From Kaistella sp. 97-N-M2 (GTDB taxonomy: Bacteria; Bacteroidota; Bacteroidia; Flavobacteriales; Weeksellaceae), in NCBI RefSeq assembly GCF_021513235.1, contig NZ_CP090976.1, positions 2,046,001 through 2,110,000 on the forward strand: a stretch of DNA of 64,000 bases, read 5' to 3'. The notes below the pieces were generated by a model, which worked only from the letters and a program-made list of their open reading frames with translations, did not search any database and was not told the DNA's origin. The position numbers and the translations under genes are program-made. Positions 52,746 through 62,007 of the stretch are shown one piece after another; position 1 is the first letter of the stretch, and the number at the start of each line of letters is the position of its first letter.

Positions 52746-55577
52746 ATGACACCAGACACCGACAAACGCCTTTTTCTCATCGATGCTTATGCTATGATTT
52801 TCCGCGGATATTACGCGCTTATCCGCAGTCCGCGTATTACCAGCACAGGAATCGATACTTCTGCAATTTTTGGATTTACCAACTCCTTAATTGAACTCAT
52901 ACGCAGAGAAAGACCCTCGCATCTGGCCGTTGTTTTTGATGTTGGCCAGGCCAGCGTCCGTACCGACGATTTCGCGGCCTACAAAGCCAACAGAAGCGAA
53001 ACGCCTGAAGCCATCAAAAATGCGATCCCCTATATTCACCGGATTTTAAAAGCCATGCATGTGCCGATTTTGGGACTGGAAGGTTATGAAGCCGACGATG
53101 TTATCGGGACCATTGCCTGCAAAGCCGAAAAGGAAAACTATATTACGTATATGGTGACCCCCGACAAAGATTTTGCGCAGCTCGTAACCGACAAAATAAA
53201 AATTTACAAACCGGGCCTCAAAGGTGCCGAATTCGAAATTTTAGGCGTTGAAGAAGTCAAGGCGAAATACGAAATCGAAGATCCCAAGCAGGTTATTGAT
53301 TTCCTGGCGATGATGGGCGATGCCGTGGATAACATTCCCGGCCTGGAAGGTGTTGGCGAGAAAACCGCAAAGAAGTTTTTAAAAGAATACGGCAGCATCG
53401 AAAATCTTTTGGCGAATACTGCAGATCTGAAAGGAAAACTGAAAGAAAAAGTGGAAAATTCTGCGGAGCGTGGAATTCTGTCCAAAAAACTCGCCACCAT
53501 TATCTGCGATGCTCCCATCGAATTTCATCAGGAACAATACGATCTGGAAGAGCCCGATTTTGCGAAAGTAAAAGAAGTTTTCGACGAAATTGAATTCCGC
53601 CGCCTTTACGAAAATCTCTATCGTGCTTTTGCTCCCGCCACTCCGACTTCCGTTACCGTGACCAAAATTACATCAGAGATAAAAATTCAGGCGAACAACG
53701 GGAACGAGTCTCTGCAGTTGGATTTATTCGCCAACTTCGAAGACCTGGAGCAAACAACTACAACCAAAGAAACGGTTTCCGACAGCGATCATCTTTACCA
53801 GTACATCGATTCGCCAAAAGCGCAGCAAGTTTTGGTGCACAACCTTCTGCAGCAGAAAGCCGTCGCGTTCGACACCGAAATTACCTCTTTGGACGAAATG
53901 GAAGCCGATCTGGTGGGCATGAGTTTCTGCTATAAAAAAGGCCTCGCGTATTATATTCCCTTCTCTGCGAACCGCGAAGAAGCTCTTGAAACCCTGGAGG
54001 TTTTCCGTCTCTTTTTCGAGAAAAAAGAGATTGTGAAGATCGCGCACAACCTGAAAACCGACTATAAAATTTTAAAGCAATACGGCATCGACGTCGAAGG
54101 CGCCATTTTCGACACCATGATCGCGCATTATCTGCTGAACCCCGATGGCCGCCACGTGATGGAATATCTGTCCGAAATGTATCTCGGCTACAAACCCGTG
54201 GCGATCGAAACGCTCATCGGTAAAAAAGGAAAAAATCAAACGACTTTTCAGGCGCTGTCCGTGGAAGAACAAACGAAATATGCGGCAGAAGATGCCGATA
54301 TTACATGGCGCCTGTACGAAGTTTTCGCGCCACAATTAAAAATAGAAAATCTCGAAGACCTTTTTTATACGGTTGAAATGCCTTTAATGAAAGTTTTGGC
54401 CAAGATGGAACTCGAAGGAATTTCTCTCGACAAAAAATGGCTGGAGCAGGAAAGTAAAGATCTAGAGAACGATCTGCGCAATCTGGAGAAAACCATTTTC
54501 GAAATGTCCGGCGAAGAATTTAATATGAATTCTCCGAAGCAGCTCGGCGAAGTTTTATTTGAAAAAATGCAGCTCGATCCGAAAGCCAAGAAAACAAAAT
54601 CAGGTCAGTACGCGACTTCCGAAGATATTTTGCAGAAGCTTTCTTCCAAGCACGAAATCATCAAGCATATTTTAGAATACCGAACCTATCAAAAGCTAAA
54701 ATCCACCTACGTGGATGCTTTGCCTCTGCAGATCGATAAAGACGATCACCGTGTGCACACCAATTTCTCCCAAACCACCGCCGCAACCGGACGTTTGGCA
54801 AGTGTGAATCCGAACCTGCAGAACATTCCCATCCGAACCTTGCGCGGACAACAGATTCGTGGCGCTTTTGTGGCAAATCCCGGCAACAAACTGATCGCGG
54901 CGGATTATTCTCAGATCGAACTGCGCCTTATCGCCGCCATTTCGGAGGAAGAAAACATGATTAAAGCATTTCAGGATGGTGAAGATATTCACGCTTCCAC
55001 GGCGTCAAAATTATTTGATGTTCCGCTGGAAGAAGTCACCAAAACCCAGCGCTCGCAGGCGAAAACCGTGAATTTTGGAATTTTGTACGGACAGGGCGCC
55101 TTTGGTTTAGCCGAGCAGACCGGACTTTCGCGGACCGAAGCCAAGGAGATGATTGCGAACTATTTCGAAACCTATCCGAAGTTGAAAAAATATATGGCAG
55201 AACAGGTGACCAAAGCGCAGGAAATGGGATATGTTGAAACCATTTTAAACCGAAAAAGACATTTAAAGGATATCAATTCCGCCAATTTTGTGGTGAAGGC
55301 TCATGCCGAAAGAAACGCTGTGAACGCGCCCATTCAGGGGAGTGCCGCCGATGTAATTAAACTCGCCATGATTAAAATCGATGAGCAGCTCACCGAAAAA
55401 AATCTGAAAACGAAAATGCTTCTGCAAGTTCATGATGAGCTTGTTTTTGAAGCGCCCGAAGAAGAACTGGAGACCGTGACCGCCCTCATTAAAAAAGAAA
55501 TGGAAACCGCTTATGAAACCACGGTTCCTCTTTTAGTCGAGGTTGGAGTAGGAGATAACTGGCTGGAAGCGCATTAA
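52746..55577 (+). CDS. polA: DNA polymerase I
   Basis: A 943-residue family A polymerase. The 5'-3' exonuclease domain (about 1-290) starts DKRLFLIDAYAMIFRGYYAL and has GDAVDNIPGLEGVGEKTA. The 3'-5' exonuclease domain keeps its catalytic residues (FDTEITSLD, HNLKTDYKIL, YAAEDAD), so proofreading is probably active. The polymerase domain shows RLASVNPNLQNIPIRT, ADYSQIELRLIAAI, RSQAKTVNFGILYGQGAFG and QVHDELVFE. It works in repair and Okazaki-fragment maturation. Length is normal. Confidence 0.96.
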   Translation: MTPDTDKRLFLIDAYAMIFRGYYALIRSPRITSTGIDTSAIFGFTNSLIELIRRERPSHLAVVFDVGQASVRTDDFAAYKANRSETPEAIKNAIPYIHRILKAMHVPILGLEGYEADDVIGTIACKAEKENYITYMVTPDKDFAQLVTDKIKIYKPGLKGAEFEILGVEEVKAKYEIEDPKQVIDFLAMMGDAVDNIPGLEGVGEKTAKKFLKEYGSIENLLANTADLKGKLKEKVENSAERGILSKKLATIICDAPIEFHQEQYDLEEPDFAKVKEVFDEIEFRRLYENLYRAFAPATPTSVTVTKITSEIKIQANNGNESLQLDLFANFEDLEQTTTTKETVSDSDHLYQYIDSPKAQQVLVHNLLQQKAVAFDTEITSLDEMEADLVGMSFCYKKGLAYYIPFSANREEALETLEVFRLFFEKKEIVKIAHNLKTDYKILKQYGIDVEGAIFDTMIAHYLLNPDGRHVMEYLSEMYLGYKPVAIETLIGKKGKNQTTFQALSVEEQTKYAAEDADITWRLYEVFAPQLKIENLEDLFYTVEMPLMKVLAKMELEGISLDKKWLEQESKDLENDLRNLEKTIFEMSGEEFNMNSPKQLGEVLFEKMQLDPKAKKTKSGQYATSEDILQKLSSKHEIIKHILEYRTYQKLKSTYVDALPLQIDKDDHRVHTNFSQTTAATGRLASVNPNLQNIPIRTLRGQQIRGAFVANPGNKLIAADYSQIELRLIAAISEEENMIKAFQDGEDIHASTASKLFDVPLEEVTKTQRSQAKTVNFGILYGQGAFGLAEQTGLSRTEAKEMIANYFETYPKLKKYMAEQVTKAQEMGYVETILNRKRHLKDINSANFVVKAHAERNAVNAPIQGSAADVIKLAMIKIDEQLTEKNLKTKMLLQVHDELVFEAPEEELETVTALIKKEMETAYETTVPLLVEVGVGDNWLEAH

Positions 55578-55679
55578 TTATAAACATTGATGGCGCAAAA
55601 ATTTCATTTTACGAACCGTTGACCAGAGTAGCGGCAAATGCGAGAAAATATCTTTAAAAACATTTAAAATCTAAAAATC

Positions 55680-55946
55680 ATGAAAGCAGTAGTATTTTAT
55701 GAACACGCAGATGCACCGATGGAAAGATTTATGGAAGTTTTTCCGAAACATCAGGTTGTTGAAGATGAATTTATTAAGTCCGGACGAGTGCTCGGAACCG
55801 GCGCATTTTCTGTCCCGGGCGAAGGCGCCATGGCGATTTTTGTCGACAAACCGGCTGCCGAAGATTTTGTAAAGCGCGATCCCTTTGTTTTGGAAGGTCT
55901 CATCGCGAAAGTAACCATCAGAGAATGGGATGACGAACTCATGTAA
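55680..55946 (+). CDS. YciI family protein
   Basis: An 88-residue ferredoxin-like-fold protein. The sequence MKAVVFYEHADAPMERFMEVFPKH, the central GTGAFSVPGEGAMAIFVDKP and the C-terminal EDFVKRDPFVLEGLIAK are typical of YciI-like (YCII domain) proteins, whose function is mostly unknown. It is followed after three bases by a glycosyltransferase gene on the same strand, and then an amidohydrolase, giving a likely three-gene unit. Confidence 0.82.
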   Translation: MKAVVFYEHADAPMERFMEVFPKHQVVEDEFIKSGRVLGTGAFSVPGEGAMAIFVDKPAAEDFVKRDPFVLEGLIAKVTIREWDDELM

Positions 55947-55949
55947 ACG

Positions 55950-56828
55950 ATGAAGTTTGTCATAATTATTCCCACGCACAACGAAGAAAAGAATATTCTT
56001 TTTACTTTGAAATCTTTGCAAAGCCAGATTTTTCAGAATTTTTTCTGTGTGATTGTGAATGACGGTTCTACCGATGAAACCCAAAATGTTGTAGAGAATT
56101 TTATCCAAAACGATTCGAAATTTAAACTTCAAAATTTGGAAACATCCGCGCACGAACCTGGCGCGAAGGTCGTGCGGACATTTAATAAAGGTTTGGAATC
56201 TGTTGACCTAATGGAATTTGACATCATCTGTAAATTCGATGCCGACATTATATTTCCGCCGGATTATTTACTGAAAATCAACGACGTTTACGAAAATGAA
56301 CCAAAAGCCGGAATGGTTTCGGGACTTGTAAAAGTGAAGAAATCCATCTTTGAAAAAGCCTTGGCCTTCGATTTCAAAGATGAAAAACAGCAGTGGAAAT
56401 TCGAAAATCTCTCCTCCAAAAATCATGTGCGCGGACCTATAAAATCTTATCGCAAAGAATGTTTTGAGGCGATGAATGGTTTGCGGCCCGTTTTGGGCTG
56501 GGATAATATCGATGTCATGCTCGCGAAAAAAAACGGTTGGGAAACTTTTACCATCAAGGATTTATGGGTGAAACATTTGCGGCCCACCGCTTTTCAGTAT
56601 AAAAATCAAAAGGCTGAAAAGCTGGGAGAATATTTTTATAATATTGGTTTAAACTTTCCTTTAGCAATAATTTCCTCTGCAAAATCATCGGTGAAAAATA
56701 AGTCTTTTTACGAATTTTTCACGACGATGAGATCATTTTTAAAACAAAACGGTGAACGGAAAATATCAAAAGAGGAGATTAAATTTATCCGAAAACTACG
56801 ATGGAATCAAATGTTCAGTCGAAAATAA
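55950..56828 (+). CDS. Family 2 glycosyltransferase
   Basis: A 292-residue GT-A protein. The N-terminus MKFVIIIPTHNEEKNILFTL and VIVNDGSTDETQ are the nucleotide-sugar site of GT2 enzymes. The DxD-type segment is KFDADIIFPPDY. The acceptor end carries GWDNIDVMLAKKNGWET. No membrane helix is visible except a weak hydrophobic stretch near 235. It probably acts in cell-surface glycan synthesis; donor and acceptor are unknown. It is cotranscribed with YciI and the amidohydrolase (gap of eight bases). Confidence 0.88.
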   Translation: MKFVIIIPTHNEEKNILFTLKSLQSQIFQNFFCVIVNDGSTDETQNVVENFIQNDSKFKLQNLETSAHEPGAKVVRTFNKGLESVDLMEFDIICKFDADIIFPPDYLLKINDVYENEPKAGMVSGLVKVKKSIFEKALAFDFKDEKQQWKFENLSSKNHVRGPIKSYRKECFEAMNGLRPVLGWDNIDVMLAKKNGWETFTIKDLWVKHLRPTAFQYKNQKAEKLGEYFYNIGLNFPLAIISSAKSSVKNKSFYEFFTTMRSFLKQNGERKISKEEIKFIRKLRWNQMFSRK

Positions 56829-56836
56829 AATATTTT

Positions 56837-58458
56837 ATGAAAAAATTAATTATCATTTTGGCGTTTTTAATTGGTGGCTTTTCATCCGCACAAAAATCCG
56901 CCGATCTCATCATTACCAACGCAAAAATCTACACTGTCAATCAAAATTTTGATACGGCGGAAGCGATGGCGGTCTCGAACGGAAAAATTTTGGCGGTGGG
57001 GAAATCTGCGGATGTTCTTAAAAATTACAAAGCTAAAAATGTTCAGAACCTTCAGGGAAAATCTGTTTTTCCGGGTTTGATCGATGCGCATTGCCATTTC
57101 ACAGGTTTCGCTACCGACAAATGGAAATGCGAACTCTGGGGCACTAAATCCTGGGAGGAGATCGTTGCCAGAATTTCCGAATACGCGAAAACGGCGCCGA
57201 AAGAATGGTTGTATGGCAGAAGTTGGGACCAAAACGATTGGGCGGTGAAAGAATTTCCAAACAAAGAAAAACTCGATGCGCTCTTTCCAAACCGGCCGGT
57301 TTATTTAAAAAGAATTGACGGCCATGCCGCAGTGGCGAATCAGAAAGCTTTGGATATCGCCGGGATTACAAAAGACACAAAAATTCTGGGTGGCGAAATA
57401 GAAGTGAAAGACGGCAAACTGACCGGAATTTTGGTTGATAATGCCATGACTTTGGTCGAAAAACACATCCCCGAAATCGATGACGCGATGACCATCAACT
57501 ATTTTGCTGAGCTTCAAAAAGAATGTTTTTCCTACGGTTTAACGTCGCTTCACGATTGCGGAATTACGGAAAGAACCTTAGAACTTTTAGAAAAAGCGCA
57601 GGCACAAACTGTCTTGAAAATGAAGATGTTCGTCCTCATGAAGATAATCCGGCGTACTACGATCGTTTTATTAAAAAAGGCAGATATACCGATCAAAATA
57701 TCACGGTTGGTGGCTTTAAAGTCTATTCCGACGGCGCACTGGGTTCGCGTGGTGCCTGTTTGCTCCACGATTATTCCGACAAAAAAGACTGGAAAGGATT
57801 CCTGCTCAGCGACCGCAAACATTTTGAAAATTTGGCCAAAAGAATAAAAAACAGTAATCTACAAATGGCAACGCACGCGATCGGCGACTCTGCGAACCGA
57901 ACCATTCTGCAGATTTATGGCCAAGTTTTGGGCGCAAAAAACGACAGAAGATGGCGGATCGAGCACGCCCAGATCCTCGATAAAAAAGATTTCGATCTGT
58001 TCGGAAAATATTCGGTTATCCCGTCCGTGCAGCCCACTCACGCCACGTCCGACATGTATTGGGCGGAAGACCGGCTCGGAAAAGAGCGTTTACAATATTC
58101 TTACGCTTATGAAGATCTGTTGAAGCAAAATGGCTGGCTTCCTTTAGGAACCGATTTTCCGGTGGAGGAAATTAATCCCGTCAAAACTTTTTTCGCGGCG
58201 GTTGCCAGAAAAGATGCCAAAAATTTCCCGGCAAATGGTTTTCAGAAGGAAAATGCCTTACCACGTGAACAGGCGATGCGCGGCATGACGATTTGGGCGG
58301 CAAAAGCAGCTTTTCAGGAAAATGAAATCGGCAGTCTCGAAACGGGTAAATCTGCAGATTTTATTATTGTGAATCAGGATTTGATGACGGTTCCCGAAGA
58401 GCAGATTTTAGAAACAAAAGTTCTGGAAACCTATTCGAACGGGAAGAAAGTTTTTTAA
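56837..58458 (+). pseudogene. YtcJ-like amidohydrolase, frameshifted
   Basis: The ATG at 56837 gives a signal peptide (MKKLIIILAFLIGGFSSAQ). A YtcJ-type metal-dependent amidohydrolase follows, with DAHCHFTGF (the HxH metal ligands) and LKRIDGHAAVANQKAL. The frame is family-like to about 57640 (KMKMFVLM). It then continues in the frame one base back as DNPAYYDRFIKKGRYTD to 58458, with YSDGALGSRGACLL, MATHAIGDSANR, IEHAQIL and LPLGTDFPVEEINP. A single missing base in ATGAAGATAAT near 57640-57650 explains it. The joined product is about 540 residues. The shift separates HxH from the later metal ligands, so the fragments alone should be inactive. It may be a real mutation or an error. Confidence 0.85.
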
Positions 58459-58470
58459 CGGACGTTAAAA

Positions 58471-59322
58471 TTACTTCTGTTTATTTTTTTCAAGCTCCAG
58501 CAAATTTCTTTTTTCGAAGAGCACCATATATTCTTTCATCAGGGCGAAAACCGCTGTTGTTGAACGGTATTTTTTGAAGAGGTATTTGCTGATGCCGAAA
58601 ACATTAATTAATCCGGAAGTCATGCTTTCGGATTTTGATTTGTTGGGGTCTAAAAAAATGGTGAGCAACTTAATTTTTGCCAGTTTCAGGGCTTTTTCTG
58701 CAGTCATTTTCTGAACGCGGTCGTGCAAAACCTTGGTTTCTTTTACGATAAGAATTTTGAAACCGTGAAACTTTGCGCGTTCACAATAATTCCGGTCTTC
58801 GCCGTAATGCGGAAAGAACGAGTTAAAAAGTCCAACTTTTGCGAGGCAGTCTTTTGTTAAAAGCCACGCCGCGGCATTACAAAAAGTGGTTTCGTAGAAC
58901 TGTGCTTTCTCTTCAGAAAGTTCGAGATATTGGCTGAAATTAGCATCAATTTCTTGTCCTTCCCCGTCGTATTGAATTGGTGCTACTATTCCGGCCTCCG
59001 AATGTATTTGCGCAAAATCCACGAGTTTCGTTAAAACATCTTCTTTCAGGTAAATGTCCTGATTGATCAGAAAAAAATAATCGTAACCGCTGTTTCGAAG
59101 CTTTTCCAAAATTAAATTGTTGGAATATCCAAAACCTGCATTAAAATCCAGCACTTCCAGATTGACCGGATAATTCTTCAGGATCGAAAGCGTAGCGTCC
59201 GTGGAAGCGTTATCGACCACATAAAGGTCGGATGGATACGAAGACTTTAAAACCGACGTTAAACACCGGCCGATCCATTTTTCGCCATTGTAGGTCACGA
59301 TGATTGTGGCAATTTTTTTCAT
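58471..59322 (-). CDS. Family 2 glycosyltransferase (rhamnosyltransferase-like)
   Basis: A 283-residue GT2 protein beginning MKKIATIIVTYNGEKWIGRC, with VVDNASTDATLSIL, then FLINQDIYL as the metal-binding turn, and FFPHYGEDRNYCERAKFHGF as the acceptor-side motif. This form is common in rhamnosyltransferase-like enzymes of surface polysaccharide pathways. The C-terminal 50 residues are basic and helical. It is divergent from the methyltransferase gene and shares the area with a flippase. Confidence 0.88.
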   Translation of the reverse strand: MKKIATIIVTYNGEKWIGRCLTSVLKSSYPSDLYVVDNASTDATLSILKNYPVNLEVLDFNAGFGYSNNLILEKLRNSGYDYFFLINQDIYLKEDVLTKLVDFAQIHSEAGIVAPIQYDGEGQEIDANFSQYLELSEEKAQFYETTFCNAAAWLLTKDCLAKVGLFNSFFPHYGEDRNYCERAKFHGFKILIVKETKVLHDRVQKMTAEKALKLAKIKLLTIFLDPNKSKSESMTSGLINVFGISKYLFKKYRSTTAVFALMKEYMVLFEKRNLLELEKNKQK

Positions 59323-59371
59323 ATCGGGTACAAAAATAGATTAATTTTGGTCCTCAAAAAAAATTTAAAGG

Positions 59372-60292
59372 ATGGTTTGCAGAATCTGTGCGTCAGACGA
59401 AATTAATAACACATTTTTTGTGACCGATAAGATGTTTGCGGGCACGGAAAAGTTCCAGTATTTCGAATGCGGAAAATGCGGGACACTGCAAATTGCAGAT
59501 ATTCCAGATGATATCTCTGCCTTTTATCCGAAAAATTATTACAGTTTAAAATCGGATCAAAAAAAAATAGCCGAGCAACTCATTCAAAAAGGTCGGGATT
59601 ATATTTTCTATTATCATTTCCCCAAATTTCTGATGCAAAAACTTTCCGTTAAAATTCCAAATTTGGCGTTGGAAGCCTTTTTAAAGATACGTCCACTGAA
59701 ATCTGCGAAGGTTTTGGACGTGGGTTGTGGCGAAGGAAAATTTTTAAAAAGCATTTTCGGTCTGGGATTTAAAGAAGTAACCGGCATTGAACCCTTTGCG
59801 CTGGAAACCCAGGAAAAGCCTTTTCCAATCTTCAGAAAAAAATTGTCGGAAATCGAGGGAAAATTTGATGTGATTACTTTCAATCACGTTTTCGAACATG
59901 TGGAAGATCCGCACGAAACATTGCAGCAGTGTTATGCCCGATTAAATAACAGCGGTAAAATCATCATCAGAGTTCCGGTGAAAGATTCTGCAGCCTACGA
60001 CGCGTATGGCGAAAATTGGGTTCAATGGGATGCGCCGCGCCATTTTCACCTTTTAACAAAAAAAGCTTTTCAAATTTTGGCGAAAGAAAACGGTTTTGAA
60101 ATTGAATCCTATTATAACGACAGCAATAAATTCCAGTTTACAGGCAGCGAAAAGTATAAAAGAGGACTGCGTTATGAAACGTCCAATTCAATTTTCTCCA
60201 CGGAAGAAATCCGTGATTTTAATAGGAAAGCCCAAAATCTCAACAAAAAAGGGAAGGGTGATCAGGTGGTGGTGATCCTGAAAAAACTTTAA
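59372..60292 (+). CDS. SAM-dependent methyltransferase with N-terminal zinc-binding Cys pairs
   Basis: A 306-residue protein. Two Cys pairs, CRIC (3-6) and CGKC (33-36), suggest a small zinc site in front of a class I methyltransferase. The SAM loop is VLDVGCGEG (114-122), followed by VTGIEP, ITFNHVFEHVEDP and a C-terminal beta section with VQWDAPRHFHLLTKKAFQ. Such C-methyltransferase/Methyltransf_23-like proteins with Cys pairs often act on nucleotide-linked sugars or lipids in polysaccharide loci. The acceptor is unknown. Neighbouring GT2 and flippase genes support this setting. Confidence 0.88.
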   Translation: MVCRICASDEINNTFFVTDKMFAGTEKFQYFECGKCGTLQIADIPDDISAFYPKNYYSLKSDQKKIAEQLIQKGRDYIFYYHFPKFLMQKLSVKIPNLALEAFLKIRPLKSAKVLDVGCGEGKFLKSIFGLGFKEVTGIEPFALETQEKPFPIFRKKLSEIEGKFDVITFNHVFEHVEDPHETLQQCYARLNNSGKIIIRVPVKDSAAYDAYGENWVQWDAPRHFHLLTKKAFQILAKENGFEIESYYNDSNKFQFTGSEKYKRGLRYETSNSIFSTEEIRDFNRKAQNLNKKGKGDQVVVILKKL

Positions 60293-60306
60293 ATTCGGTA
60301 CTGTTT

Positions 60307-61785
60307 CTAAAACTTAAAAAGACTTCGAAAGAAATTCCTGTTCAGGTACTTACCGACCGGAAAAATTTTCATGAAATAATTAGTCCCGAAAATAACAAGC
60401 ATCACAAAAGCCGGCTTGTAAACCAAATTTAGAAAATTGCTCTGCGTTTCCGGCAGCATAATGGCTAAAGTGATGGCCAGGGTGCAGATGATAAAAACGT
60501 ACATCATCTCAATCGTTAAAGGAAAAACTTTAAATTTTACATAATTAAAATAAATTTTGATCATGTTGAATAAAGTGAGAGAAATCGCTGTGGCCATGGC
60601 AATTCCAATAATGCCGAGATCGGTTTTTGTCAAGAAAAGATAATTTAAAACAATAGTAGTGATGGCCAGAAAGAGCATAATTACGATATTGAAACGGTAA
60701 TATTTGGAGAGGGAAATAATGTGACCGTTGAATCCTGTGGCCAAATCGAAAAGCATGGCAAATCCCAAAATCCAAATGACCGGCTCTGCCTGTCGCAACT
60801 GATCGCCATTTTTAATAAAGTTGGTGAGGTACGGAAATCCGACCAAGATACACGCAAACAGCACCGCTCCGAGAAAAAATAAAGTCAGGGAGGTTTTTTT
60901 GTGAAAACGGTCCAGTTCTTCAAACTCGCCTTCCAAAATTGTTTTGTTGATGATGGGCGCAGAAATATTATGCAGGCCCATTTGCGGGATCAGAATAAAG
61001 GAAAGTATCGATAAAATAATGCTGTAAACACCATTCTCCTCAAAATTCAAAAATTCGCCGATCATAAAGTTATCGACGCGAAAAGCAATATAGTTTCCAA
61101 TGTTTCCGAGAAAGCCGTAGAAACTGTAGTTTAGAATATCTTTCCAGAGGTGATCTTTTTTAATATAATCCGTGCTGAAATCCGGCTTTATTTTTTCCAG
61201 AGAATTCGCGTAAAAAACATATCCGAGGAAAGAGAGAACAAAAACCCCAAGGAAAAATCCGTAGGATCCTTTTTCGGTAACGCCTAAAAAGAAGAACAGA
61301 CAAAAGGCGCCGATGTTTGCTATTTTTGGAAAGAGATTTTCGAAAATGTTTGGGACAACAATTCTTTTAAAATTCGAAATGTATTTGTTGAAAATCGCTG
61401 AAAGCGCCATCACCAAAATAAGCGGCAGAATAAGGCGTTTCATTTTCCACAGTTCCGAGGTTTGAAATTGGGGAAACAGGAGAAAAAAGAGGAAAAATAA
61501 AAGACCGAAAACCGCAAAGTTGATCAAAATTCCGACGAGGGAAAGCGACAGTAAATTTTGGTTTTTCCCTTCTTTTTGGGTTTGATGAAAAAACTTGATG
61601 TTCGAAAAGGAGAGTCCGAAAACTACGATGGGCAGAAGCATTTCCGCTGTCGGCATCACGTAGCGCAGCTTGCCGTAAAACTCCATATCGTAAGGGAAAA
61701 TAAAAATCGCCGAAACCGTTCCGAGTAAAAAGCCGAAATAACCAATCAACGAATATTTAAAACCCTGCCGTGCAATAACGCTCAT
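60307..61785 (-). CDS. Oligosaccharide flippase (Wzx/MATE-like)
   Basis: A 492-residue inner-membrane protein with about 14 helices. The N-terminal MSVIARQGFKYSLIGYFGFL and the central NYSFYGFLGNIGNYIAFRVD, then FMIGEFLNFEENGVYSII, are typical of polysaccharide biosynthesis (Wzx, MVF superfamily) exporters. It would flip lipid-linked oligosaccharides to the periplasm. It is convergent with the methyltransferase gene (14 bases between stops), consistent with a small polysaccharide gene group. Confidence 0.9.
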   Translation of the reverse strand: MSVIARQGFKYSLIGYFGFLLGTVSAIFIFPYDMEFYGKLRYVMPTAEMLLPIVVFGLSFSNIKFFHQTQKEGKNQNLLSLSLVGILINFAVFGLLFFLFFLLFPQFQTSELWKMKRLILPLILVMALSAIFNKYISNFKRIVVPNIFENLFPKIANIGAFCLFFFLGVTEKGSYGFFLGVFVLSFLGYVFYANSLEKIKPDFSTDYIKKDHLWKDILNYSFYGFLGNIGNYIAFRVDNFMIGEFLNFEENGVYSIILSILSFILIPQMGLHNISAPIINKTILEGEFEELDRFHKKTSLTLFFLGAVLFACILVGFPYLTNFIKNGDQLRQAEPVIWILGFAMLFDLATGFNGHIISLSKYYRFNIVIMLFLAITTIVLNYLFLTKTDLGIIGIAMATAISLTLFNMIKIYFNYVKFKVFPLTIEMMYVFIICTLAITLAIMLPETQSNFLNLVYKPAFVMLVIFGTNYFMKIFPVGKYLNRNFFRSLFKF

Positions 61786-62007
61786 CTGCAGATTTTTAAG
61801 AAGCTAAGGATTGCGCTGTGAGTGAAGTTTTGCATCAATCTATTTTAAAGGATTACCGGTTTATATAATTTAAGGATGAAGATTTCCCCAAATTTTAAGA
61901 AAACAAAGATAGAAAAATATGTTAAATTAATGTTAAAACAATACTTCAGATTAAAACGTTCTCCCTATCAGTACGTAAAAAGTTACCTTTAACATTCAAA
62001 ATTTACT

